From positions 310,001 through 374,000 of the forward strand of contig NZ_BBYA01000008.1 of NCBI RefSeq assembly GCF_001050275.1: a DNA stretch of 64,000 nucleotides. Direction: 5' to 3'. The stretch is from Leptolinea tardivitalis (GTDB lineage: Bacteria > Chloroflexota > Anaerolineae > Anaerolineales > Anaerolineaceae). Under the pieces are notes generated by a model. That model made no database searches. It was given only the letters and a program-made list of their open reading frames with translations, and was not told the DNA's origin. This document shows positions 51,341-59,796 of this stretch, piece after piece (the first letter of the stretch is position 1; each line of letters begins with the position of its first letter). The position numbers and the translations under genes were made by a program.

Positions 51341-52939
51341 TTATCGCCAGGCGAGCATACTGACCAGACCATCGCCGGTAATTTGTTGCGATTGACCGGT
51401 GAATGGATCGACAAACCAGATATTGCCCTGATAGATCAGGGCGATTCTCTGGGGGATGTTATCTTCAGGTGGCGGTGACCAGGTCACCTGTTGGGGTTCG
51501 ATTGGTTGTGAACCTTCCGGCGGAAAAACCTGTCGATGGTTTGAACCATCGCGATCCATCACCATCAAGCGGGTGCGGCTGGTTTCGCTTTGACCGGGAA
51601 ACACAGCCTGCAGATAAGCTACCAGATAATTTGATTCATCTAACCAGGGAGATGGGATGGGATAAGCAAACATACCAGTCTCAGGAACGAGTTCGAGGGT
51701 TAATCCCTGGCGGGGAACGGTGACGGATACATTGAAACGCTGGGATTGTTCCGGGGTAGAAACAGCGGGATCCTGATTATGATTGGTGAAAAATAGCGAT
51801 CTGTGGTCGGGAGACCAGCCAATGGCTGGAACCCAGGCCCAGTCACCTCTTGTTTGCAGGGGAGTAATATGCATTAGTTCTGTCATCTCCCCGCTATCTG
51901 GATCTACCAGTCCAATAGAATCGGGGCGCGCATAGGCAAGCCGTTCGCCATCTGGCGACCAGACATACCGGGTGCCCCAGTATCCGAAAACGCCACCAGA
52001 GTTGACCGCCACAATTTCTTTCCCGCCGATGATTTGACCACCGTTATCTATGCGTAAGAGCTGAAGATCATTGTTGGATTGCCAACCGGGAGCCGCCGTA
52101 CGAGATTCGACGGTGGAATATGTAAATGTGACATCTTTTCCCGGAATAAACCCTGCTGCATTAATTACATTATTCACATGCAGATTAACCAGTGTCTCCG
52201 TTTTAACGTCTGTACGAGCAAGCCACAGTGAATTAATAATATTCGGTTCACTATCTTTTAGCTTTCGAGTGAACAACACCCATTTCCCATCGTTTGAAAG
52301 ACTCAAAACATGCCCATCGGCATCTGCCGTGGTGACGATAAGCCGGCGATTGCCTGTGGAACCTTCCATCATCCAAATATTGCCGGAAGAGAGATAGACG
52401 ATATGCCCTTGAATTGCAGTCGAACTAAAAGGAGCCCGTACGCCGATCATCACTATCTCGGGCTTGGCCTCTTTAATCACCTGTGATTTGAAAAGGGTTT
52501 CGGCTGTCTGCTGTTCATCTTCAAAAACCCGGCGGTACGTGTCTTGACGCTGCCCGTTTTCTCCAGGCTGGATCATCATGGTTTGTCCCTCAGGAAGGGC
52601 TTCATTGCGCACGGTCTGATGTTCAAAAGGAATGGTCACATCACGGGTATCGAATTCTTCTCGAACACGCGTCACTGTAATGAGTGAAATATCAGCAATT
52701 ACAGAACCCGCCGGTGGATTTACTTTGTCCAGGGGAGCCAGAGTAATTCCTGCTTTATCCAAAGCCGCTTGAACACTTGAACCCGGAGGAACATCCACGG
52801 TTAGCTTTGTGCCGTCGACACTGATAACGACTGATACAAGTGTCGTCTGAGTGGGTGTGACGGCACATCCTGTAATAAGGATGGTGGTTATCGCCATAAA
52901 GGCGAGAATTAACAGTGGGAGTTCTATCCGACGTTTAAT
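51341..52939 (-). CDS. Lipoprotein with DUF348/G5-like and beta-propeller domains
   Basis: A 532-residue lipoprotein if started at an ATT codon (52939). The canonical ATG at 52897 gives a signal lacking positive charges, whereas translation from 52939 yields IKRRIELPLLILAFMAITTI leading to the lipobox LITGC, and AAAGG sits 5 nt upstream of ATT. No ATG, GTG or TTG is in frame between 52897 and the upstream stop at 52984-52982. After the signal come a DUF348/ubiquitin-like segment, a G5-type segment with TRVREEFDTRDVTIPFEHQT, and a TolB/WD40-like propeller (RYVWSPDGERLAY, IGWSPDHRSLFFT, QGNIWFVDPFTGQ). It is probably an outer-face cell-wall- or glycan-associated protein. Confidence 0.75.
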   Translation of the reverse strand: MKRRIELPLLILAFMAITTILITGCAVTPTQTTLVSVVISVDGTKLTVDVPPGSSVQAALDKAGITLAPLDKVNPPAGSVIADISLITVTRVREEFDTRDVTIPFEHQTVRNEALPEGQTMMIQPGENGQRQDTYRRVFEDEQQTAETLFKSQVIKEAKPEIVMIGVRAPFSSTAIQGHIVYLSSGNIWMMEGSTGNRRLIVTTADADGHVLSLSNDGKWVLFTRKLKDSEPNIINSLWLARTDVKTETLVNLHVNNVINAAGFIPGKDVTFTYSTVESRTAAPGWQSNNDLQLLRIDNGGQIIGGKEIVAVNSGGVFGYWGTRYVWSPDGERLAYARPDSIGLVDPDSGEMTELMHITPLQTRGDWAWVPAIGWSPDHRSLFFTNHNQDPAVSTPEQSQRFNVSVTVPRQGLTLELVPETGMFAYPIPSPWLDESNYLVAYLQAVFPGQSETSRTRLMVMDRDGSNHRQVFPPEGSQPIEPQQVTWSPPPEDNIPQRIALIYQGNIWFVDPFTGQSQQITGDGLVSMLAWR

Positions 52940-52958
52940 GATGACCTTTGTCCCGCAA

Positions 52959-53525
52959 TTAGAGTTTCTGAGCGGTGATAATCAATTTGTGATCCGAAAT
53001 TGACATGGATTGGATGATAAAACCCTGACCGGTCTGTCCCTTTATCCCATCATTAATGGAAGTGGAGATATTTGTCAACATACTTTGCGGCAGTGAGAAT
53101 CCATTCAGGGTGGCATTCGTGATGGTAAGAGCTGGTTTCCCTTCGGCATCAGCGGAAACAGCCAGAGAAATGCTAACCTTGCCTGATATTCCGCTGGCCA
53201 CGACATCACCGGAAAGCTGCGCCTGATTGTCGTTCAGAGTAACCTGAATGTTGGAAAATTGTGCATCCTGAGTGGCGGGGATTTTTGAATTGATGAGACT
53301 GGTCAATTGGCTTTCGGTTAATTCGACGGTAATTTGTTGGCCACTGGCAGCCTGACTGATTTGAGAGGCGATCTGGTTTTCAAGCTGCTGTTGTTCGGCG
53401 GCAGGGATTGTTGGGATAACCTCTTTTTTCTCGCTTTTCGTTACGGCAGCCGGAAGGTTACAGGCCAAGGCTGAAGCTACAAGCAAGGACAGAATCAATA
53501 TTATTTTTACTTTCTTCGTTTTCAT
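52959..53525 (-). CDS. Hypothetical lipoprotein
   Basis: A 188-residue protein with a lipoprotein signal: KTKKVKIILILSLLVASALAC, the lipid-modified Cys at about residue 22. The mature part begins with a Glu/Gln/Ala-rich helix (about 35-60) and continues with a beta-rich domain (ITVELTESQLTSLINSKIP, then ISGKVSISLAVSADAEG) resembling DUF2993/LmeA-type tubular lipid-binding proteins; this comparison is weak. The start at 53525 is favoured by AAGGG 8 nt upstream; a longer frame to 53573 has no such site. It is first in the minus-strand run and diverges from scpB by 55 bp. Confidence 0.72.
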   Translation of the reverse strand: MKTKKVKIILILSLLVASALACNLPAAVTKSEKKEVIPTIPAAEQQQLENQIASQISQAASGQQITVELTESQLTSLINSKIPATQDAQFSNIQVTLNDNQAQLSGDVVASGISGKVSISLAVSADAEGKPALTITNATLNGFSLPQSMLTNISTSINDGIKGQTGQGFIIQSMSISDHKLIITAQKL

Positions 53526-53580
53526 TACTTTAACCCTTATAATAGGTAGAAAATACCCTAAATATCGCGGCAATTATAGC

Positions 53581-54153
53581 ATGAGTGAAGAGAGAGAAAA
53601 ATTACCTGAAATCAACTTGCAGTCGGCTTTGGAAGCCCTGTTATTTATTGCACCTGGCCCGGTCACACCTGACCAATTGGCCGAGGTGATGAATGTTCCG
53701 GTCAACCAGGTTGAAGCAGAGCTCTCCACTATGAGTGAAGTTTTTGAACAAAGCCGGGGTTTACGTCTGCAATTTCATGGTGGACGAGTTCAGTTAACAA
53801 CCGCACCCGAATTGGCTCCATTTGCAGAGAAATTTCTTGGTCTTGATGTTACTGCCCGATTGAGCCGTGCTGCACTGGAAGCACTTTCAATTATTGCCTA
53901 CCGACAACCGGTCACGCGACCCGAGGTGGATTCCATTCGTGGAGTCAATTCAGATGGCGTTTTAAAAAGTTTGTTAAATAAAGGTCTCGTACAAGAAGTA
54001 GGGCGGGCGGAAGCACCCGGCAGACCAATTTTGTATGGTACAACGGCTGAGTTTTTACAACATTTTGGTATAGATTCTTTGCAGAAATTACCTCCCTTAG
54101 AACAACCAGAGTCTGCAGAGGCTGAAAAAGGCATTGAATTATTAAAGGAATAG
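53581..54153 (+). CDS. scpB: Segregation and condensation protein ScpB
   Basis: Winged-helix subunit of the SMC-ScpA-ScpB chromosome condensation complex (190 aa). Two winged helices are visible: LQSALEALLFIAPGPVTPDQ (first) and ALEALSIIAYRQPVTRPEVD leading to SIRGVNSDGVLKSLLNKGLV (second). A possible -10 (TATAAT, 53538-53543) lies in the 55-bp divergent gap, and there is no clear ribosome binding site. It precedes the pseudouridine synthase by 6 bp, a common scpB-rluB linkage. scpA is not in the window. Confidence 0.94.
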   Translation: MSEEREKLPEINLQSALEALLFIAPGPVTPDQLAEVMNVPVNQVEAELSTMSEVFEQSRGLRLQFHGGRVQLTTAPELAPFAEKFLGLDVTARLSRAALEALSIIAYRQPVTRPEVDSIRGVNSDGVLKSLLNKGLVQEVGRAEAPGRPILYGTTAEFLQHFGIDSLQKLPPLEQPESAEAEKGIELLKE

Positions 54154-54159
54154 ACAAAA

Positions 54160-55206
54160 ATGGAAGAACGGATCCAAAAAATCATGGCACGCAATGGACT
54201 GGGTTCACGGCGTGACTGTGAAGAATTGATCGCTGCAGGCCGCGTAAAGGTGAATGGTGAAAAGGCGATTTTAGGAACCAAAGCAGACCCGGCGGTTGAT
54301 TCGATCATGGTTGACGGCAGGGTTCTATCGAAAGAAGAACCTGAACGTATTTATGTAGCTTTGAATAAGCCGCGAAATGTTCTTTCTGACAGTGATCCGA
54401 ATGATCCCAGACCATGTGTACGGGATTTGATTCCTATTCCCGGGCACCTGTTTACAGTTGGCCGTCTGGATTTTGACAGCGAAGGTTTGATCTTAATGAC
54501 CAATGACGGAGAATTGGCCAACCGGTTGACTCATCCGAGATACGGTCACGAAAAAGAATACCGTGTTTTACTGGCTGCCACCCCGGATGAAGAACAACTG
54601 GGAACATGGCGGCGGGGTGTTGTGTTGGAAGACGGCGACCGGACGTTGCCGGCTGATGTTCAGATTGAATCCAAATTGGGTAAAGGCGCATGGGTACGGG
54701 TGATCATGAGGGAAGGGCGGAAACGCCAGATTCGTGAGATTGGTAAGCGCATTGGTCTTCCGGTTGTGCGGATTGTACGAGTGCGGATTGGAACCTTGCG
54801 CCTGGGAACATTGAAACCACGGGAATGGCGCCATTTAACGCCTGAGGAAGTGAATACTCTTCAGAGTTTGCAATCAGAATCAAAAATGAAATTCGGGCCG
54901 GCAGAGAAAAGACACGCTGAACGCAATTCAGACAGATTCGCCGAAAGGGCCAGTCATCCGGGGTCTTCCAACCGGCCGACCCGGTCACGCTCTGAGCATA
55001 CTGGCACTGGCAACTTTCGACGGCCGGGCGGTTCAGGAGCACCTCGCCGACGAACGGGAGAAGATTCTGGAAACGTGTTGGAGTCAGATAAAAAGCCCTG
55101 GCACAAGAGTTCGAACCATACAGATCCATCTTCATCCACTCGGTCTGGCGGAGATCATCCTTACCGAAAACCGGTGGATCGATCTGGCAGAAAAACAGAA
55201 AATTGA
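54160..55206 (+). CDS. rluB: RluB-type 23S rRNA pseudouridine synthase with long basic tail
   Basis: A 348-residue pseudouridine synthase of the RsuA/RluB/E/F group. An S4 RNA-binding domain (1-60: RIQKIMARNGLGSRRDCEEL) is followed by the catalytic domain with GRLDFDSEGLILMTNDGELA (catalytic Asp in GRLDFDS, about residue 106) and MREGRKRQIREIGKRIGL (about 183-200). Residues 245-348 form a low-complexity tail rich in Arg, Ser, Gly and Pro, probably disordered RNA-binding sequence. The gene ends 4 bp before a strong bidirectional terminator. Confidence 0.92.
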   Translation: MEERIQKIMARNGLGSRRDCEELIAAGRVKVNGEKAILGTKADPAVDSIMVDGRVLSKEEPERIYVALNKPRNVLSDSDPNDPRPCVRDLIPIPGHLFTVGRLDFDSEGLILMTNDGELANRLTHPRYGHEKEYRVLLAATPDEEQLGTWRRGVVLEDGDRTLPADVQIESKLGKGAWVRVIMREGRKRQIREIGKRIGLPVVRIVRVRIGTLRLGTLKPREWRHLTPEEVNTLQSLQSESKMKFGPAEKRHAERNSDRFAERASHPGSSNRPTRSRSEHTGTGNFRRPGGSGAPRRRTGEDSGNVLESDKKPWHKSSNHTDPSSSTRSGGDHPYRKPVDRSGRKTEN

Positions 55207-55210
55207 TAAA

Positions 55211-55241
55211 AAAACTGGAGCCGGTTTCCGGCTCCAGTTTT
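55211..55241. terminator. Bidirectional terminator between convergent genes
   Basis: AAAACTGGAGCCGG (55211-55224) and CCGGCTCCAGTTTT (55228-55241) form a perfect 14-bp stem with a TTT loop, with A-run on one side and T-run on the other. It can serve both rluB and the minus-strand NERD-like gene. Confidence 0.9.
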
Positions 55242-55244
55242 GTG

Positions 55245-55976
55245 TTAATTATTTGCACTCTCATCTTTTGTTTCTTCCAGAGATTTATCTTCTGGAAGGA
55301 TTACTGCATTGATCTGGTTGACCTTTTCGAGGGGGAATGCGTTATCTTTAGCTTTTTTCCGTAAGAAGTCTTTTACTTTGTCAGCATCCACTGTTACATA
55401 AGGAGCATCCGATGCTTTTACCGTTACCTTCGGATTGGTGAAAAGTAGCAATGGATGTACAGTAGGAACTGAATCTGCATCCATTTGACGCAAAAAGAAC
55501 TTTTGAATATCTTCCAGAGCGTATTGGGCTTCCTTTTCCGGACGTCCCAGACCTTCCTGCGCGAATAGTTTCAGATACCAGTTGCCACCTTTTTGCCGGT
55601 ATTTTCCTTTTTCAAAGGTAATTATGCCTGGCTGGTTGTACGGAAGGATGGTCCAGACTCCAGATGGTCCCACCAGCAGGTGGGAGGCTGATGTGGCATA
55701 GTGGTAGAGGGAATAGCGGTCGTCCAAGCCTTTCAGAGATGCACTGACCTGTTCATCTGGCCGGGGAGAACGCCCGAATTTATTGCTGTAATAGATACCG
55801 AACTGCGAAATGAGAAAACCGATGATCAGGGCGATATATGAATAGGTGATATTCTGTACACTACCCGTGAGAGAGATGATCAGACCCAAGACCAGCACAG
55901 CGATAGCTGTGAAGGTAAGAATTTGACCGATCTTCTTATTTCGATTTATCAACCTGGTATTCGTGATTATTTTCAT
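55245..55976 (-). CDS. NERD-domain-like membrane protein
   Basis: A 243-residue protein with two adjacent membrane segments (about 18-38 and 43-64) and a cytoplasmic domain. HLLVGPSGVWTILPYNQPG and VHPLLLFTNPKVTV resemble the NERD (nuclease-related) family, whose catalytic Asp and Glu residues I cannot place with certainty. The C-terminus is acidic. It lies 27 bp after plsX in the same direction. Nuclease or signalling roles are both possible. Confidence 0.62.
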   Translation of the reverse strand: MKIITNTRLINRNKKIGQILTFTAIAVLVLGLIISLTGSVQNITYSYIALIIGFLISQFGIYYSNKFGRSPRPDEQVSASLKGLDDRYSLYHYATSASHLLVGPSGVWTILPYNQPGIITFEKGKYRQKGGNWYLKLFAQEGLGRPEKEAQYALEDIQKFFLRQMDADSVPTVHPLLLFTNPKVTVKASDAPYVTVDADKVKDFLRKKAKDNAFPLEKVNQINAVILPEDKSLEETKDESANN

Positions 55977-56003
55977 GGAGTGATTCTTTCTAAAAGAAGA
56001 GGA

Positions 56004-57026
56004 TTAGGAATTGGCGCCTGAGGCTGGTAATTGGGCAAGGCGTTCCTGGATTGCTGTGCGTAAAGATCCCAGTAAATCTACCTGAACAGACTGGTGTGCT
56101 ACTCGCAAAGCGGAAACCATCGCACGGGCATCTGATCGGCCGTGACCAACAAAAACCAGGCCGTCAATCCCCAGCAGAGGAGCCGCACCAGTCTCCGCCG
56201 GATCCATCATTTTCTTAATGGCTTTAAAGGCAGGTTTGGCAAGAGCGGCACCCAGTTTTGTCTGGAAGGAAGACATCAATTCTTCCTTCAACGTATCGGT
56301 GATTAATTTTGCCACAGCTTCACTGGATTTGAGGAAAATGTTTCCGGTGAATCCATCTGTCACCACCACGTCTGTCTGACCTCCAAAAACCTCTTTACCT
56401 TCTACATTACCGATATAGTTCAGTCCGCAGTTTTCCAGAAGATGATAGGTGTCTTTGATGAGTTGATTGCCTTTACCGGATTCTTCTCCGTTCGAAAGCA
56501 GACCAACTTTGGGATTGGGAATCTGCAATGTTTTTTGCGCATAGATGCTTCCCATAACCGCAAATTGCACAAGAAAATCCGGTCGACAGTCGGCATTGGC
56601 GCCGATATCGAGAACCACGCAATGACCGCCCTTAACGGGAAATAAAGTGGTCAGAGCAGGGCGCTGTACACCGGGGAGACGTCCGAGAATGCGGAGGGCG
56701 TTGAACATCACACCGCCGGTATTGCCGGCAGAAATAAACGCCTGGCCTTCACCGGTTTTCAAGAGATTCAACCCGACTGCCATTGAATTTAAAGGCTTCT
56801 TTTTAGCATTTTCAACAGGTTTGTCCCACATTTCCAGAATATCAGGGGCATGCACCAGTCGCACTCTGGATTTGTCACCGCTGGCAGCGGCTAATTTGGG
56901 CTTGAGAATATCCTCATTGCCTACCAGAATGATCTCTTCACCAAATTCAATGGAACAATCGATGGCAGCCCTTATTTCAGGATCGGGATATTGATCGCTT
57001 CCCATAGCGTCTAGAACGAGAGTCAT
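56004..57026 (-). CDS. plsX: Phosphate acyltransferase PlsX
   Basis: Peripheral membrane enzyme that makes acyl-phosphate from acyl-ACP for phospholipid synthesis (340 aa). Diagnostic segments are LVLDAMGSDQYPDPEI, AFISAGNTGGVMFNALRILG, VLDIGANADCRPDFL and GLLSNGEESGKGNQLIKD, with DVVVTDGFTGNIFLKS further on. AAGGAG lies 6-7 nt before the ATG at 57026; the in-frame ATG at 57032 overlaps that site, so 57026 is the start. plsX is usually near fabH/fabD, which are not in the window. Confidence 0.95.
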   Translation of the reverse strand: MTLVLDAMGSDQYPDPEIRAAIDCSIEFGEEIILVGNEDILKPKLAAASGDKSRVRLVHAPDILEMWDKPVENAKKKPLNSMAVGLNLLKTGEGQAFISAGNTGGVMFNALRILGRLPGVQRPALTTLFPVKGGHCVVLDIGANADCRPDFLVQFAVMGSIYAQKTLQIPNPKVGLLSNGEESGKGNQLIKDTYHLLENCGLNYIGNVEGKEVFGGQTDVVVTDGFTGNIFLKSSEAVAKLITDTLKEELMSSFQTKLGAALAKPAFKAIKKMMDPAETGAAPLLGIDGLVFVGHGRSDARAMVSALRVAHQSVQVDLLGSLRTAIQERLAQLPASGANS

Positions 57027-57060
57027 ATGCATCTCCTTTTTCAGTTATTTTCGTGTTTGC

Positions 57061-57088
57061 TTGACATAGGTACAGAGCCGATTATAAT
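57061..57088 (+). promoter_or_regulatory. Consensus sigma-70-type promoter of tRNA-Leu
   Basis: TTGACA (57061-57066) and TATAAT (57083-57088) are both perfect hexamers with a 16-bp spacer, 13 bp before the tRNA gene. It is the strongest promoter in the window. Confidence 0.9.
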
Positions 57089-57101
57089 AGCACTCGTACC
57101 C

Positions 57102-57183
57102 GCGCTGGTGCTGGAATTGGCAGACAGGCATGGTTGAGGGCCATGTGCCGCAAGGCGTGGGGGTTCAAGTCCCCCCCAGCGCA
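57102..57183 (+). tRNA. tRNA-Leu (anticodon GAG)
   Basis: An 82-nt class II tRNA. Acceptor GCGCTGG (57102-57108) pairs with CCAGCGC (57176-57182); anticodon stem CATGG/CCATG encloses TTGAGGG, anticodon GAG (Leu, CUC codons). A long variable arm (TGCC-GCAA-GGCG) and a T-arm GGGGG-TTCAAGT-CCCCC are present. CCA is not encoded. Confidence 0.95.
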
Positions 57184-57200
57184 CACGAAGACTTGAACGT

Positions 57201-57228
57201 ACCACCCCGAAATGGGGTGGTTTTTTTA
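57201..57228 (+). terminator. Terminator of tRNA-Leu
   Basis: ACCACCCC (57201-57208) pairs with GGGGTGGT (57214-57221) around a 5-nt loop, followed by six T. The convergent LarA-like gene ends at 57226, so the two overlap slightly. Confidence 0.88.
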
Positions 57229-58536
57229 TCCAATAATTGGATAGGTCATTCCTCCGTGCGGAAACAGGGCAACCTGTGCTTTACCGGGGAATTTTTCTCG
57301 AGCCAGTTCTATCCCTTCTTCCGGTGAATTCACAAATTCTATAAAGACCAGATTTTCGCGTGCTTCAGAAGGAATGGTGGGCGCATACATCACCAACCGG
57401 CAGCGAAGCATGGCCTGAAGGGCAAAATAGAGGAAGAACTTATCTTCTTCTCCCATCCCTTTTAATTTCATTTTTAGAACCAGCGGAAGGAGAAGGGGAG
57501 CAATAAATTTTAACATTTTCCGACCGACGGGCAGCTTTTTATTCGCCAGACCAAAAACACCGGTGCCCTCTTCTGCCCGGGCCAGAACAAGCAATACGCC
57601 TCCGGGACGCACAGAACGTATGGTGTTGGCAAGCGCTTTGACGCCCTGACGCAGGTCTGTATCCATTGGATGAGAAGAGGTGATCACAACATCCGCCGGT
57701 TTCTCGAGATGGGCGCTGTAAATCTCTGCGCTGGTCCGGCAGCCTTCGCGGTGGGCAGCAATGGGATCACCCGCCACAATGCGGACTGGCTGCAATGAGC
57801 TGTTCAAGACGGCGTTAATAAGGAAAACCGGTTTGCCGATCATGGCGGCACCTTCTTCCAGGTCAAGCCGCATGGGATTTCCCTCAATCGGCTGGCCAAC
57901 CATGTTGAATGTATCCGGCCGGCAATTGATGGCATGATTATGGGCGATGGTGGCACGCGATGCAATACCGGGAATGAGGTTTTTATATCCTCCGCCGAAA
58001 CTGGCGATGATATGCGGTTCGATACATCCTATGGAGATAATCAGGTCGCTTTCAGCGGCCGTCTTATTAACCAGAACTGGAGTACCGCGAGATGTTGTTC
58101 CGATATTTTTTAATTTTTCCGGGTTATCACAGTCATGACTTTCCAGGTGTATTTCGGCTGACACGTCGGTGCCCATGCGTGTACGCACTTCTTCTTCCGT
58201 CATTGGCCTATGGACACCCAGAGCAGGAATGACTGTTACCTGGGAAAGAGAAGCACCGGCCGTTGTCAATTCGTTCAATACTTCGGGAAGAATTTTCGAA
58301 ATGGGAGTGGGGCGGCTCAGATCATCAATGACAATTGTTATGGACATTCCAGGTTTGACCATTGTGCGCAGCGCCGGTGCCATGATCGGCCCGGTAAGTG
58401 CTTTACGCACCTCGGCAGATACATCAATAGTTGGTAATGAAGCAGATGGTTCCAGCCGACCGACGATATGCCATTCTGATGGAATTTCAAAAGCGTGTGT
58501 TTCTTTTCCCCAGGGAAGAGTGATTTTATCTGTCAT
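57226..58536 (-). CDS. LarA-like (DUF2088) lactate racemase family protein
   Basis: A 436-residue protein of the LarA family; characterised members are lactate or other hydroxyacid racemases using a nickel pincer cofactor. Family motifs are IVIDDLSRPTPISKIL, IPALGVHRPMTEEE, HLESHDCDNPEKL and FGGGYKNLIPGIASRA, then AHNHAINCRPDTF. The LarB, LarC and LarE cofactor-synthesis genes are not in the window, so the cofactor must come from elsewhere in the genome. The start at 58536 is preferred over 58548 because AGGCAG precedes it by 3-6 nt. The gene lies between two tRNAs. Confidence 0.88.
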   Translation of the reverse strand: MTDKITLPWGKETHAFEIPSEWHIVGRLEPSASLPTIDVSAEVRKALTGPIMAPALRTMVKPGMSITIVIDDLSRPTPISKILPEVLNELTTAGASLSQVTVIPALGVHRPMTEEEVRTRMGTDVSAEIHLESHDCDNPEKLKNIGTTSRGTPVLVNKTAAESDLIISIGCIEPHIIASFGGGYKNLIPGIASRATIAHNHAINCRPDTFNMVGQPIEGNPMRLDLEEGAAMIGKPVFLINAVLNSSLQPVRIVAGDPIAAHREGCRTSAEIYSAHLEKPADVVITSSHPMDTDLRQGVKALANTIRSVRPGGVLLVLARAEEGTGVFGLANKKLPVGRKMLKFIAPLLLPLVLKMKLKGMGEEDKFFLYFALQAMLRCRLVMYAPTIPSEARENLVFIEFVNSPEEGIELAREKFPGKAQVALFPHGGMTYPIIG

Positions 58537-58626
58537 GATCTGCCTCATATGATTAAGTAAACGGGGCGCTTTCGTGCGCCCCGCAGGGTAAAGATCTGGC
58601 TATTGAAATGTACAAAAAATTGGAAG

Positions 58627-58698
58627 AGCGGGTGATGAGATTCGAACTCACGAATGGTACCTTGGGAAGGTACTGCCTTACCACTTGGCGACACCCGC
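58627..58698 (-). tRNA. tRNA-Gly (anticodon CCC)
   Basis: A 72-nt tRNA on the minus strand. Acceptor GCGGGTG (58698-58692) pairs with CACCCGC (58634-58628); anticodon stem GTACC/GGTAC encloses TTCCCAA, anticodon CCC; T-arm GTGAG-TTCGAAT-CTCAT. CCA is not encoded. Confidence 0.95.
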
Positions 58699-59322
58699 GT
58701 GGGTACCCTGGTGTTTTTAGGGAGGGTACTGCTTGTGGTATTGGAAAATATGAAAGTCCTTAGGTACTGCCCATAATCGATGATGTTATAGTGTAGTACC
58801 TTAAACAACTTACTTATTATACCAAAATTATCAACACACAAAAAAAATTCCTTATCCTGATTTGTAAATAAAAAAGATTGTTTCCCCCAGAAAAATATGT
58901 TGCCCATAAAAATATGCCTCTTGTAAATATCCCTGATTACGCATAGCCAACATGGTTATTTAAAAGAAGAAAAGTAGAACCTTCCAACTAATATATATAA
59001 AATTAATAAATTGTATGCCATATCAGTGATATATATAGACACAACGTCTGCAAGAGGGGGTAAATTTTCATGGATGAAAAAATGTCTGGATTGTTCTAGC
59101 TTGATCGTGGTGTTAAGTTACCGCCGGTTGGCAAAATTATCAATATGGTTCAAATCAACCAGGAATATTCGAACAGATCGGGATTTGATCTGACGGTAGG
59201 CTAGTGTTCGCCAACCAGATGGGTGGAAATGCTGCGTTCCTTTAAAAAGAAGATGTGCCGTAGAAATATCCGGTGGTTGGCTTTTGTTATGTTCCATAAT
59301 ACCCATTAGATTAAGGAGAGAA
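58699..59322. other. AT-rich gene-poor stretch after tRNA-Gly
   Basis: About 620 bp without a convincing gene. On the minus strand TATAAT (58821-58816) may start a leader into tRNA-Gly. The octamer GGTACTGC (plus strand) occurs at 58669 inside the tRNA and again at 58725 and 58763 in the leader. From 58800 on, base composition turns strongly AT-rich, with runs such as ATATATATA near 58990 and 59030. A 60-codon frame at 59011-59193 lacks a ribosome binding site and family features. Confidence 0.5.
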
Positions 59323-59670
59323 ATGAAATTTGTAACCAATTTTCCACACCAGGAACATCCATACTGCGAACCTGGATTAGAGCTTGCGAGAAGTCCACAC
59401 GGATTGGAAGAATACAAGATGTACGTCAGGGGAGAGTTAGGCACGTTTCATTGCCTGGATACCTTTGAATATAAAAATGGGGAGTTTACCGGAGGTCTGG
59501 TCGAAGGGATTGGCCCGGATACAATTTACATTTGCATTGATACAGAAGACACTCCGATGGAACAAATCTTCTTACGGGCTGATGAAGCAGCGGCCATTGT
59601 ATCCCTTTTAGGAAAGGCGCTTAACCAATATCACCTGAATGATGTACGAAGTGGTCTCAAGCCTGAGTAA
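59323..59670 (+). CDS. Small hypothetical protein
   Basis: A 115-residue soluble protein I do not recognise. It begins KFVTNFPHQEHPYCEPGLEL and has no signal peptide or membrane segment. An acidic middle (YICIDTEDTPMEQIFLR) and a helical C-terminus (DEAAAIVSLLGKALNQYH) are visible. The start at 59323 has a strong AAGGAGAG site 4-5 nt upstream; an in-frame ATG at 59284 does not. It stands alone in an AT-rich region and is followed by a hairpin terminator. Confidence 0.65.
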   Translation: MKFVTNFPHQEHPYCEPGLELARSPHGLEEYKMYVRGELGTFHCLDTFEYKNGEFTGGLVEGIGPDTIYICIDTEDTPMEQIFLRADEAAAIVSLLGKALNQYHLNDVRSGLKPE

Positions 59671-59731
59671 AACATGAAGAAACTGACTCAGAAGATAAAA
59701 TTTTTTTACGTCTCCCATTTTTAATTAAAAG

Positions 59732-59777
59732 AATCGACGAATATTGGGCGTAAAGCCCGATTATTCGCCGATTTTTG
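59732..59777 (+). terminator. Terminator-like hairpin after the small hypothetical gene
   Basis: AATCG-A-CGAATATTGGGC (from 59732) pairs with GCCCGATTATTCG-C-CGATT (to 59773) with one mismatch and one wobble, loop GTAAA, then TTTT. Confidence 0.75.
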
Positions 59778-59796
59778 TAAGTTAATTCCCACTTTG

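Noticed and set aside
59011-59193. 60-codon plus-strand frame in the AT-rich gap
   Set aside because: No ribosome binding site, no domain, and in a compositionally biased region.
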